34,961 nucleotides of DNA, from IMG/VR virus record IMGVR_UViG_3300020596_000073, positions 1 to 34,961 of that record, one strand, 5' to 3'. The stretch comes from a virus. Both the position numbers and the translations under genes were made by a program. Below, in pieces: positions 1 through 6,838 of the stretch; the first letter of the stretch is position 1; the number at the start of each line of letters is the position of its first letter. Under the pieces are notes generated by a model. That model did not search any database. It saw only the letters and a list, made by a program, of their open reading frames with translations, and was not told where the DNA came from.

Positions 1-285
1 GTCACGACGTACACGTGTGGGTCGATCACGACCACTGGCGCGGGCGTCATTGTCGTGGGCGCGGCGTTCGCTGCGGATATCGATACCTCAGTGGCAGGCG
101 CCGGGTTCACGAGGGCAGAAACACTCGGCCGCCACCTCCGTCAATACAAGCTCTCGACCGGCGCGGAAACGACAGATGGCCCGTTCACCACGGCCACTGC
201 GAATACCGCCAACGCAGCGATCATGAATTACATCGAGGCGGCGGGCGGCGGCCCAAAGAGGTTGATGGTGATGGGAGTGGGTTAA
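1..285 (+). CDS. C-terminal part of a phage structural (tail/fibre-like) protein, 5' truncated
   Basis: The frame is open from the first base to a TAA at 283-285, so only the last 94 residues are visible. The stretch is rich in Thr, Ala and Gly with alternating hydrophobic residues (GVIVVGAAF, later YKLSTGAETTDGPFTTAT and KRLMVMGVG at the end). This fits a beta-sandwich domain of the kind found at the ends of phage tail or fibre proteins. A GTG at 55 could be read as a start, but coding-like sequence continues upstream of it, so it is more likely internal. It stands just before the first early promoter, as expected for the last gene of a late operon. The assignment rests on composition and context; no family motif is certain. 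Confidence 0.55.
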   Translation, partial: VTTYTCGSITTTGAGVIVVGAAFAADIDTSVAGAGFTRAETLGRHLRQYKLSTGAETTDGPFTTATANTANAAIMNYIEAAGGGPKRLMVMGVG

Positions 286-327
286 TCGTGACTCGCACAC
301 ACGTCGGCGTGCTCCCGTCCTAGCGTC

Positions 328-356
328 TTGACAAATCGGGCCAGGGGCGGCACACT
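328..356 (+). promoter_or_regulatory. Promoter P1 (TTGACA, 17-base spacer, CACACT)
   Basis: A perfect -35 box TTGACA lies at 328-333. It is followed after 17 bases by CACACT at 351-356, a weak -10 box with three matches to TATAAT. The next ATG is at 364, so a transcript from here would be nearly leaderless. The ten bases TAGCGTCTTG at 321-330, overlapping the -35 box, occur as the exact reverse complement at promoter P2 (2868-2877), which suggests a shared operator. P1 separates the late gene end from the early genes. Confidence 0.5.
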
Positions 357-363
357 GGCCCGC

Positions 364-648
364 ATGACCCCACCGAAGAGCACCGCCTACACCCTCTACC
401 CCTCGGACAAATCCATTCGCGTGCAGGGCGTCCTGTCGAAAGACGGCGGCGCCCTGTTCGAGCGCATCCGCCGCGCGCTTCTCCTGGCCTCGGGCCGGAA
501 GCGCATCAGCGACGCGGACGTGATCGACTTCGCCGTGCGTGCCGCGACCCACGGCCAACCGCTGGTGGACCTCACCGAGCGGCTGGTGCTCAGCGCGGCT
601 GCCGCCAGACGAGCCGACTCGGACATGACCATCAAGCGGACGCGGTAA
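364..648 (+). CDS. Small basic early protein, possible ribbon-helix-helix regulator
   Basis: A 94-residue protein and the first gene of the early block, directly behind promoter P1. A strand-like segment around residues 16-24 (KSIRVQGVL) is followed by two predicted helices (about 28-43 and 49-60, with RISDADVIDFAVRAA). This order resembles the ribbon-helix-helix (CopG/Arc) fold, but the match is by pattern only. The C-terminus is Arg- and Ala-rich. I chose the ATG at 364; an in-frame TTG at 328 would place the start inside the promoter. There is no good ribosome binding site, in keeping with a leaderless message. If it is a DNA-binding protein, the 10-base element shared by P1 and P2 would be the natural target (inference). 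It could also be an unrelated hypothetical protein. Confidence 0.7.
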   Translation: MTPPKSTAYTLYPSDKSIRVQGVLSKDGGALFERIRRALLLASGRKRISDADVIDFAVRAATHGQPLVDLTERLVLSAAAARRADSDMTIKRTR

Positions 649-674
649 CGCCCTCACCCTCACGGAGCAGACCC

Positions 675-1769
675 ATGAAGAAGCAGACGCCCACGACGAA
701 GACGGCGGCGCTCGCCAAGACGAAGCCGCCCGCGAAGAAGACGCCGACGCCCGCGAAGAAGACGCCACGCCCCGTGTTCGCCACCGGCGTGAAGCAGGAG
801 GCCGCGGCGCTCGCGCTCGTCCCCCCACCGACGCCCGACCGGATCATCTCCGGTGACGACATCCAACTCGGCCAACTCGGCATGGTGGCGCTGACGCTCA
901 CGGCCGAGCAGGAAGCCGTGCTCGCGCGGCCGGCGCCGGCGGAATGGCTACGCGTGAAGCCAAACGGCGCCGTCTACGTCTCCCATCCGCAGCTCACGGC
1001 GCTGATGAATAGCGCGTTCGGCCGGTTCGGCTGGGCGCTCCTGCCGGCCTCGATGCCGAAGTTGTCGGAGAGCGGGAACGGGCGGAAGCAAGTGACCGCC
1101 TACTACGTGCTGCACATCGGCGGGAAACCCGTGGCGGCGGCGGTCGGAGAGCAGGATTATTCAGACAAAAACCCGGAGCAATCCTACGGGGATGCCGCTG
1201 AGGGTACCGTGGCGAGCGGGCTCCGGCGCTGCCTCAAGCGGATCGGCGTCTTCCCGGAACTGTGGGACCGGGACTACACGCGGACGTTTCTCCACGCGCA
1301 CTGTGTGCAGGTCCAGGTGCGCCAGAAGTGGGGCAACCAGCAGACCAAGGAGCAATGGCGGCTGAAATCGTCCGCCCCGTTCGAGGGCGAGCTAGCCCAC
1401 CGGAGCGAGCAGAAGGGCGACAACCGCTACGAGCCCGGCGACGTCGCGCCCGCCGGCGCGCACGCCTCCGAAACCGAGCCCATCACGCGCCAGCAGCAGG
1501 CCCGGCTGTTCACCATCCTCAAGAGCAAGGCGCGCACCGACGAGGAACTCCGCGAGTACCTGCTGCAGAAGTTCCGCCTTACGTCCACGGCCGACATCCA
1601 GCGGCGCGACTACGACACGGTGGTGCGCTGGGTGGAAGCCCCGAAGAACGCGACCAAGGCCCTGCCGGCCGGCGCCCAGCCAGAACCCGCACGGGCGGAC
1701 GACATCGAATGGTCGAACTTCTCCCGCATCGAAGGCCGCGAGCCGGGATCGGACGATGGCGATGAGTAG
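675..1769 (+). CDS. Single-strand annealing protein, Rad52/Mgm101-like
   Basis: A 364-residue recombinase of the annealing type, expected to coat single-stranded DNA and pair complementary strands in phage recombination. Residues 1-35 are a Lys/Pro/Thr-rich low-complexity tail (KKTPTPAKKTP). The core (about 74-205) follows the Mgm101/Rad52-like pattern: LTAEQEAVL, a Lys/Pro segment, NSAFGRFGWALLP, YYVLHIGGKPV, GEQDY, YGDAAEGTVASGLRRCLKRIGV and FPELWDRDY. After an acidic/Gly linker, residues 269-321 (ITRQQQARLFTI ending in VVRWVE) form a small helical domain often found at the C-terminus of phage annealing proteins and helicases. The start is supported by GGAGCAG upstream. The 3' end overlaps the nuclease gene by 14 bases, the classic pairing of annealing protein with exonuclease. 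Confidence 0.85.
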   Translation: MKKQTPTTKTAALAKTKPPAKKTPTPAKKTPRPVFATGVKQEAAALALVPPPTPDRIISGDDIQLGQLGMVALTLTAEQEAVLARPAPAEWLRVKPNGAVYVSHPQLTALMNSAFGRFGWALLPASMPKLSESGNGRKQVTAYYVLHIGGKPVAAAVGEQDYSDKNPEQSYGDAAEGTVASGLRRCLKRIGVFPELWDRDYTRTFLHAHCVQVQVRQKWGNQQTKEQWRLKSSAPFEGELAHRSEQKGDNRYEPGDVAPAGAHASETEPITRQQQARLFTILKSKARTDEELREYLLQKFRLTSTADIQRRDYDTVVRWVEAPKNATKALPAGAQPEPARADDIEWSNFSRIEGREPGSDDGDE

Positions 1770-2355
1770 CACCTTCAGCTTCGACAGCCACGTCCACGAG
1801 TACATCGACGACCAGACCGGCGCCGTCATGCCGCACATCACCGGGATGCTCGAGCAGGCCGGCAAGGTCAATGCCCAGTGGTTCAAGCCCGAGCACTGCC
1901 ACCGCGGCGAGCGCGTCCACCGGCTCACTGCCGACCTCGACATGGGTGTCTTCGCGTCGGCCAAGGATCTCATCGCGGGTGACGTCCTGGGCTACATCCA
2001 CGCCTACGAGCGGTTCCTGGCGGAGCTCGCCCCGGAGTGGGAGCACATCGAAGTCCCGTTCGTGAACTGGACGTGGTACTTCGGCGGACGCCCAGACCGC
2101 TACGGGCTGGTGCAGGGTGCCAAGTCGCTGTGCGACATCAAGAGCGGCATCGAAACCCCAGCGGCGCGCATCCAGACGGCGCTGCAGGCCATCCTCCTCG
2201 AGCCCCACGTCGGCCTCCCGGCCGAGGGCATCCCGCGCTACGCGCTGTACCTGAAGAAGACCGGCAGGTACAAGCTCCGGCCGCACACGGACATGAAGGA
2301 GCTGGACGAGGCGCGGCGCATCCTGGGCGAGTTTGCCGGACGGCGGGCCGCCTGA
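1756..2355 (+). CDS. PD-(D/E)XK nuclease, RecB/Cas4-like exonuclease
   Basis: A 199-residue nuclease, probably the exonuclease partner of the annealing protein upstream. Active-site pattern: E99 (EVPF), D114 in GRPDR, and the D-x-K pair D127/K129 in CDIKSG, followed by the QxxxY-like helix IQTALQAIL (139-147) and a late RYALYLKKTGRYKL segment (161-174). This matches the RecB/Cas4-type phage exonucleases. The N-terminus (FSFDSHVHEYIDDQTGAVMP) is the usual FDxxxHxY entry of these proteins. ATG at 1756 or 1762 is possible. It ends in an ATGA overlap with the HNH gene, so the three genes are translationally coupled. No Fe-S cysteine cluster is seen, which argues against a true Cas4. Confidence 0.82.
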   Translation: MAMSSTFSFDSHVHEYIDDQTGAVMPHITGMLEQAGKVNAQWFKPEHCHRGERVHRLTADLDMGVFASAKDLIAGDVLGYIHAYERFLAELAPEWEHIEVPFVNWTWYFGGRPDRYGLVQGAKSLCDIKSGIETPAARIQTALQAILLEPHVGLPAEGIPRYALYLKKTGRYKLRPHTDMKELDEARRILGEFAGRRAA

Positions 2356-2867
2356 TGCCGGCGCCGCTGTGGAAAGACAGTGGGCCGAGCCAGAAGGTGC
2401 GCCGAGCCATGAGGACCAAGACCCGGAAGTCGCACCTTGACGCGTCCAAGCGCGTCGTAAAGGCGCGAGACAAGGGCTGTCGGTTTCCGCTCTGCGGGTG
2501 CCGGCGGCTCCGGCTGCGGCTCGAAGTGAGCCACCGCGCGCATCAGGGCGCCGGGGGGAACCCGGCCGAGGACCGCAACGACGCCGCCAACCTGTTGCTG
2601 GTGTGCGCGGAGCGGCACAAGGACAACCCGATCAGCCTCGACAGGCACACCTTGCAATGGGAGCCCCTCACGGCGGACGGCGCCAAGGGGCCGATCGTCT
2701 GGTTCCTCGACATCGCCATGTACGCCTACCTCACCGGCCAAGCCACCCAGCGCCCGGTCGGGCCGACCTGGTTCGAGGTCGCCGCTGAGCGGCAGGCCGG
2801 CACGGTCGGCCCCCTCTCGCCCCGCCAGACGGCCGTGCTGCAGCAGCTCGCCCTGATGGAGATTTGA
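2355..2867 (+). CDS. HNH-type zinc nuclease-like protein
   Basis: A 170-residue protein starting in an ATGA overlap. A Lys/Arg-rich N-terminus is followed by an HNH-like core: C42, C47 and C49 (CRFPLCGC), E57/H60 (LEVSHRAH), an Asn-rich turn (RNDAANLL, about 74-81), then C84 and H88 (CAERHKD). The Cys residues could hold a structural zinc and H60 would be the metal-binding HNH histidine. The C-terminal half (about 110-170) is not recognised. The position in the recombination block suggests DNA cutting or joining of recombination intermediates, or a homing-type nuclease. The stop codon overlaps the -35 box of the next promoter. Confidence 0.75.
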   Translation: MPAPLWKDSGPSQKVRRAMRTKTRKSHLDASKRVVKARDKGCRFPLCGCRRLRLRLEVSHRAHQGAGGNPAEDRNDAANLLLVCAERHKDNPISLDRHTLQWEPLTADGAKGPIVWFLDIAMYAYLTGQATQRPVGPTWFEVAAERQAGTVGPLSPRQTAVLQQLALMEI

Positions 2868-2893
2868 CAAGACGCTAAGTCGTCGCGTAGTCT
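2864..2893 (+). promoter_or_regulatory. Promoter P2 (TTGACA, 18-base spacer, TAGTCT) with spacer operator
   Basis: TTGACA lies at 2864-2869 and TAGTCT at 2888-2893. Between them is the inverted repeat GACG-CTAAGT-CGTC (2871-2884), centred about 8.5 bases after the -35 box, the same distance as in P3. CAAGACGCTA (2868-2877) is the exact reverse complement of the element at P1. The promoter overlaps the end of the HNH gene and would drive the gene at 2965. Confidence 0.55.
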
Positions 2894-2896
2894 CAC

Positions 2897-2929
2897 CGCA
2901 CGCACGGAGGCATGACCCTCCGGCGTGCG
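2897..2929 (+). promoter_or_regulatory. 5' leader stem-loop after P2
   Basis: CGCACGC (2897-2903), one bulged A, and CGGAGG (2905-2910) pair with CCTCCG (2917-2922) and GCGTGCG (2923-2929) around the loop CATGAC. That is 13 base pairs with a single bulge. It begins at about the expected transcription start of P2, so the mRNA would open with a stem-loop. The alternating TCTCTCTC that follows is not a U-tract, so this looks like a stability or control element rather than a terminator. Confidence 0.6.
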
Positions 2930-2964
2930 TCTCTCTCTCGCCACAATTCAAGGAGCAGTCGATC

Positions 2965-3972
2965 ATGGCCAAGAAGCACATTATCCCGCCCTGCGCCACG
3001 CCCAGCACCGACGACGTGATCAACACGTCACTCCAAGTCGGCGCCCACACCGAAGTCGCCACGCTGGGATCGTTCCTCACGAACATCGCCGGGTTCCTGA
3101 CCACGGCCCGGCGGCTCGAAGATCGCGCGCTCGACACCCTCGACGTCGCCAAGCAGCTCCGGCAGCCCACCAGCAAAGACGAGGACGAGGCCATCGTGGC
3201 GACCGTGCGGCAGTGGACCGCGGAGCGGCGTGAGGCAACCAATCATTGGGACGCACGCGGCGTCGTGTTCTCGCTGCACAAGCGCCTGATCGCCGCGTTC
3301 CAGCGCGCCGACCGCCCGATGGAGGACGCCATCGCCCTGGGCACGCGGCTGCACAACGACTGGGTCGCCGCCGAAGCCCAGCGTGTGCGGCTCGAGGAGC
3401 AGCGCAAGCGGGACGCCCACGAAGCCCTCGAACGCGAGGCGCGCGCGGCCGAACTCCGCAAGCTCGAAGAGGCGGCGCTCGAGGCCGAGGCGTCGTCGCC
3501 GGACCTGAGTGAGCGCGAGCGTGTCTTCGTGGCCGCGTTCGTCGCGAGCAGCCGGCATGGCGCGTCCGCCGGCAATGCCGCGCGCGCCGCTGGATTCAAG
3601 CACCCGGACGCGACCGCCAGCCGGCTCCTGGCGACGCCGAAGGTCATCGCCGCCATCGCGGCGCATGACCGCGTGGTGGAACTCCGGCAGCAGGCCGCCG
3701 CCGTCATCGCCAAGCCCGTCGTGATCGCAGACGTGACCGTGCAGCCCGAGGTTGCGGCCAGTGCCGACCGCACCACCTACCGCGCCGAGCTGTTCGACGA
3801 AGGCGCGTTCCTCGCGGCGTGCCTCGCCCCGGGCAACCCCTACCGCATTCCCGCCTCGGCCCTGCTGACCGTGAAGCAGGCCGAACTCACCGCCCGCGCC
3901 CGCAGCATGGGCGAGGCTATCAACCACTGGCCCGGCGTCCGGCTGATCTCCAACACGAAGATCCGGGGCTGA
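2965..3972 (+). CDS. Coiled-coil early protein with small-terminase-like HTH
   Basis: 335 residues, first gene behind promoter P2, with AAGGAG before the ATG. Residues about 1-125 are helical. Residues 131-175 are a charged coiled coil (Arg/Glu/Ala-rich). Residues 181-235 read LSERERVFVAAFV, then NAARAAGF, SRLLATPKVIAAI, the layout of the Terminase_2 small-subunit helix-turn-helix. Residues about 261-335 form a separate domain (LFDEGAFLAACLAPG, LTVKQAELTARARSM, GVRLISNTKI). Similar end domains occur in phage proteins of the recombination region (from memory, not searched). The genuine small terminase is at 11164, so this is probably a different DNA-binding protein reusing the motif. It ends four bases before the helicase ATG. 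Confidence 0.75.
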   Translation: MAKKHIIPPCATPSTDDVINTSLQVGAHTEVATLGSFLTNIAGFLTTARRLEDRALDTLDVAKQLRQPTSKDEDEAIVATVRQWTAERREATNHWDARGVVFSLHKRLIAAFQRADRPMEDAIALGTRLHNDWVAAEAQRVRLEEQRKRDAHEALEREARAAELRKLEEAALEAEASSPDLSERERVFVAAFVASSRHGASAGNAARAAGFKHPDATASRLLATPKVIAAIAAHDRVVELRQQAAAVIAKPVVIADVTVQPEVAASADRTTYRAELFDEGAFLAACLAPGNPYRIPASALLTVKQAELTARARSMGEAINHWPGVRLISNTKIRG

Positions 3973-3976
3973 CCCC

Positions 3977-5803
3977 ATGGCGTCCCAGGAACTTCGGCCC
4001 TACCAGGAGAAGATGCTCGACAGTATCGTCGCCGCACGCCTCGCCGGCCAGAACCGCGTACTGGTCCAGGCGGCCACCGGGGTCGGCAAGACGACCGTGT
4101 TCTCGTCCTTGCCCACCCGGCTCGGCCCATGGCTCGACTCCCTGCCGGCGAAGCATCGCAAGATGCTCGTCATCGCGCACCGCGAGGAGCTGATCGCCCA
4201 AGCCGTGACGCGTATCCGCCAGAACAACCCTGGCCTGATCGTTACGAAGGAAAAGGGAAACGAATGCGCCAACGTCTACTCCGACGTCATCGTGGCCAGT
4301 ATCCAAACCCTGGACGCCCGCGACCAGCGACGGCTGCACCGGCTCCTGGGCTACATGCAGTTCGGGCTCGTGATCATAGACGAGTGCCACCACGCCTCGG
4401 CCGATAGCTACCGGCGCGTGCTTGCCGTCCTGGGCTTCCTCCCAGACCACGGCGGCGTGGCCCCCCTAGACTCGCTGTTGTCGAGCACGAAGCGCACCGA
4501 GGCCATTGCGGCCCGGATGAACGCCTGGGACGCCGTGGCGCCCCAGGACCGGCTCCTGGTGGGCTTCACCGCCACGCCCAACAGGACGGACGCGGTCGGG
4601 CTGTCGGTCGTGTTCCAAACGATCGCTTTTTCCTATCCGATGAAGGCGGCCATCAAGGATGCGTGGCTGGCCCCGCCCCGGGCGCTGGCGGTCGCCACCG
4701 ACGCGAGCCTTGAAGGCGTCAGGACGACCGCAGGCGAGTTCAACCAGAAGGACCTAGCGACGGCCGTCAACACGCCGCAGCGCAACGCCCAGGCGCTCCT
4801 GGCGTGGCAACAGCACGCGCTGGGACGCCCCACGCTCGGGTTCACCGTGGACGTCGCCCACGCGCACGCCGCGGCCGACCTGTGGCAGAAGGCGGGCCAT
4901 CGCTTCCTGCCCATCAGCGGCCAGACCCCGGACGACGACCGCCGGATGCTGCTGCGCCAGTACACCGAGGGCCAGATCGATGGCCTCTTCAACGCCATGT
5001 TGTTGACCGAGGGCACCGACCTGCCGCGCACGTCGTGCATCCTCCACCTGAAACCGACGAAGAGCGCCACGCTCTACGAGCAGATGACCGGCCGCGGCCT
5101 GCGCCTGTTCCCCGGCAAAGACGACTGCCTGATCCTCGACATGGTCGACATCAGCCGGAAGCACAGCCTGATGGCCGCGCCGGTGCTCTACGGCCTACCG
5201 CCGCTCATCAACGCGAAGGGGCAGCGGCTCGACGTGCTCGAGGCGGACATCGCGGCGCTGCGCGACGAGCACGCAGGCGTGGATCTCGATGCCATTCTCT
5301 CGAGCCTCACCGACCTCGACCAGCTCCGCTCGCGGTTGGTCTCGGTCAACGTCTTCGACGTGCAGCCCTTGGACCCCAGCGTGCTCCAAGCGACGCACCT
5401 GGACTGGATGCGCGCCGGGGAAGTCTACCGCCTGAACTACCCGTGGAGCGACGGCCATGAGACGGTGCGGGTGTCTCAGGACATGCTGGGCCACTGGGAC
5501 GTCGCCGTCGAGTTCCACCCACGCGCGGCGGATGCGACGGCCCTACGCCAGCGCACCATCGCGTCACAGGTCGCCAACCTCGCCACGGCCGTGATGCTCG
5601 GCGAGTCCTACGTGACCGAGCAGCGCGGCAGCGTCGCGAAAATGAAGAGCCGCACCGCGCGCTGGAAGGGGAACCCCGCGAGCACGAAGCAGATGGAGTT
5701 CCTGAAGCGTCTCCGCGTGCCGTTCAACGCGGCCACGCTGACCAGCGGCGCCGCCGGATCGCTCATCGACAGCGCCCTACACCACCGGCGTGGCCGGCGC
5801 TAG
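3977..5803 (+). CDS. SF2 DEAD/DEAH-type DNA helicase
   Basis: A 608-residue superfamily 2 helicase, expected to unwind or remodel DNA during replication or recombination. Motifs in order: Q-like LRPYQ (6-10), Walker A ATGVGKTT (33-40), Ia VIAHREEL (about 65-72), Walker B DECH (135-138), III FTATPNR (197-203), a RecA2 domain with motif V LLTEGTDLP (342-350) and motif VI EQMTGRGLR (368-376). The DECH box instead of DEAH is a common variant. The last 43 residues (STKQMEFLKRLRV, TLTSGAAGSLIDS) form the small helical tail seen on phage helicases, comparable to the end of the annealing protein. The start at 3977 lies four bases after the previous stop. It is the last gene before a 500-base gap. Confidence 0.9.
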   Translation: MASQELRPYQEKMLDSIVAARLAGQNRVLVQAATGVGKTTVFSSLPTRLGPWLDSLPAKHRKMLVIAHREELIAQAVTRIRQNNPGLIVTKEKGNECANVYSDVIVASIQTLDARDQRRLHRLLGYMQFGLVIIDECHHASADSYRRVLAVLGFLPDHGGVAPLDSLLSSTKRTEAIAARMNAWDAVAPQDRLLVGFTATPNRTDAVGLSVVFQTIAFSYPMKAAIKDAWLAPPRALAVATDASLEGVRTTAGEFNQKDLATAVNTPQRNAQALLAWQQHALGRPTLGFTVDVAHAHAAADLWQKAGHRFLPISGQTPDDDRRMLLRQYTEGQIDGLFNAMLLTEGTDLPRTSCILHLKPTKSATLYEQMTGRGLRLFPGKDDCLILDMVDISRKHSLMAAPVLYGLPPLINAKGQRLDVLEADIAALRDEHAGVDLDAILSSLTDLDQLRSRLVSVNVFDVQPLDPSVLQATHLDWMRAGEVYRLNYPWSDGHETVRVSQDMLGHWDVAVEFHPRAADATALRQRTIASQVANLATAVMLGESYVTEQRGSVAKMKSRTARWKGNPASTKQMEFLKRLRVPFNAATLTSGAAGSLIDSALHHRRGRR

Positions 5804-6304
5804 ATCCCTCAAGGAATCAGGAGCGTACTTGCTATCGGAGGACTAAAGGAGGGAAGATGCCCGGCAACGCGAAGGGAAGCAGGCCCTCGCGCCGCCGGGC
5901 GACCAGATGGTGTGGGGGATGACTCCCACTTCCCGCCCAGCCAGTTCGGAGAGTATACCCTGCTTAGTCGATGGTGGGGAGCCAGGACGACGCCACCTAG
6001 CGCCATCGATTACCGCACGGACCACACAACTCGGGTGACTACGGAGTGTGGGCAGGTCGGGCCGGGAGGTCTGGAGCCTGAGTAGAGGGGGACGCCGTAA
6101 GCCGCGTCTCGAAAAGTCCGGACCATCCGACGCGCTGTGCTAACGGGCAGCGTCGGGCCACGAAAGGGCGATCGGCCATTGGCTGTCGCAACCCAACGGG
6201 GCAGGCTTTCGCATCCTCTCTTCAGAGGGTATGGGGAGCCGTCTGCCTCGTGGGCTCCTGACCTTGGCTAATCTCATCACCACATACTCGAAGGAGCAGC
6301 GAGC
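5804..6304 (+). other. 500-base gene-free, highly structured region (candidate structured RNA)
   Basis: No convincing protein gene fills this stretch, although the genome is otherwise packed. It contains a series of inverted repeats: 5912-5929 (GTGGGGG/CTCCCAC, ATGA loop, 7 pairs), 5965-6012 (TAGTCGATGG/CCATCGATTA, 10 pairs with one G-U), 6022-6051 (CCACAC/GTGTGG), 6089-6110 (7 pairs), 6127-6156 (CCGACG..CTG/CAGCGTCGG, 9 pairs, 2-base bulge), 6215-6228 (CCTCT/AGAGG, CTTC loop) and 6235-6258 (GGAGCC/GGCTCC). GAAAAGTCCGGACC at 6111-6124 resembles the CR-I element of bacterial RNase P RNA, and GACCTTGGCTAATC at 6260-6273 loosely resembles CR-V. A weak promoter (CTGACC 6258-6263, CATACT 6283-6288, 19-base spacing) could serve the next gene. 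An origin of replication is an alternative reading. Confidence 0.4.
5857..5922 (+). CDS. Possible 21-residue peptide with strong ribosome binding site
   Basis: AAAGGAGG at 5845-5852 is four bases ahead of an ATG at 5857, and the frame closes at a TGA at 5920-5922. The peptide is Arg/Gly-rich (PSRRRATRW near the end). The stop codon falls in the loop of the 5912-5929 hairpin, which could be a control feature or chance. The good ribosome binding site is the only support; composition alone cannot decide. Confidence 0.2.
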   Translation: MPGNAKGSRPSRRRATRWCGG

Positions 6305-6838
6305 ATGGCAACCAAGACGAAGAACGAAGACGACGAGACTCTCGCTACGATGCAGCGCAGGATCGCACGAGCGACAAAGATCGTGGACGCGCTAGACGCG
6401 CTGGACGCCCAGCGGGCCGATCTCAGCGAGCAACTGGCGAAAGTGCTCAAGGGCGAGCAGGCCATCGGGGATCTGGTGAAGATCGCCGCGAGCACGTTCA
6501 GCCAGGCGTGGGAGCGGCGTTATCGGTCGCCCTACGCGTTCCTGGCGTTCAAGGACGTGCCGAATCTGAAGCGACTGATCAAGCAACTGGGGATCGAGGA
6601 ACTGGCGCGGCGGATGCAGCGGTATCTGCTGTCGCACGATCTGTTCTTCACCAAGGCGCGGCACTCGTTCGGCGTGTTCGTCGCGACGGTCAACCAGCAC
6701 GCCGAGGCATCCGGTGACGCGGCCCTGGGCGACTTCCTCTCCGATGAGCCTGCACCGAGCGATTGCCGGCACACCCCGCCTTGCACCACGCAGGCCGCCT
6801 GCACGAAGGCATCGAACAAAGAGCGGCTCTCATGGTGA
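6305..6838 (+). CDS. Replication-module accessory protein, coiled-coil N-terminus
   Basis: 177 residues with an AAGGAGCAG site upstream. Residues 8-52 are a predicted coiled coil (AKIVDALDALDAQRADL, EQLAKVLKGEQ). The middle holds a Trp/Tyr-rich helical domain (FSQAWERRYRSPYAFLAFKD, LKRLIKQLGIEELARRMQRY, LFFTKARHSFGVFVATVNQ; about 65-130). Similar domains are found in phage proteins next to replicative helicases (family knowledge, not searched). The C-terminus carries Cys residues (CRHTPPCTTQAAC). It overlaps dnaB by seven bases, so a role with the helicase, perhaps loading, is plausible but unproven. Confidence 0.72.
   Translation: MATKTKNEDDETLATMQRRIARATKIVDALDALDAQRADLSEQLAKVLKGEQAIGDLVKIAASTFSQAWERRYRSPYAFLAFKDVPNLKRLIKQLGIEELARRMQRYLLSHDLFFTKARHSFGVFVATVNQHAEASGDAALGDFLSDEPAPSDCRHTPPCTTQAACTKASNKERLSW

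Noticed and set aside
1756-2355. Cas4 and a CRISPR system
   Set aside because: The nuclease has no Fe-S cysteines, no other cas genes and no repeat-spacer array are present, and it is coupled to an annealing protein as in phage recombination systems.
6061-6304. tmRNA or signal recognition particle RNA in the structured region
   Set aside because: There is no tRNA-like 3' end with CCA and no conserved SRP loop. Only parts resembling RNase P were seen, and these are kept as a weak finding.
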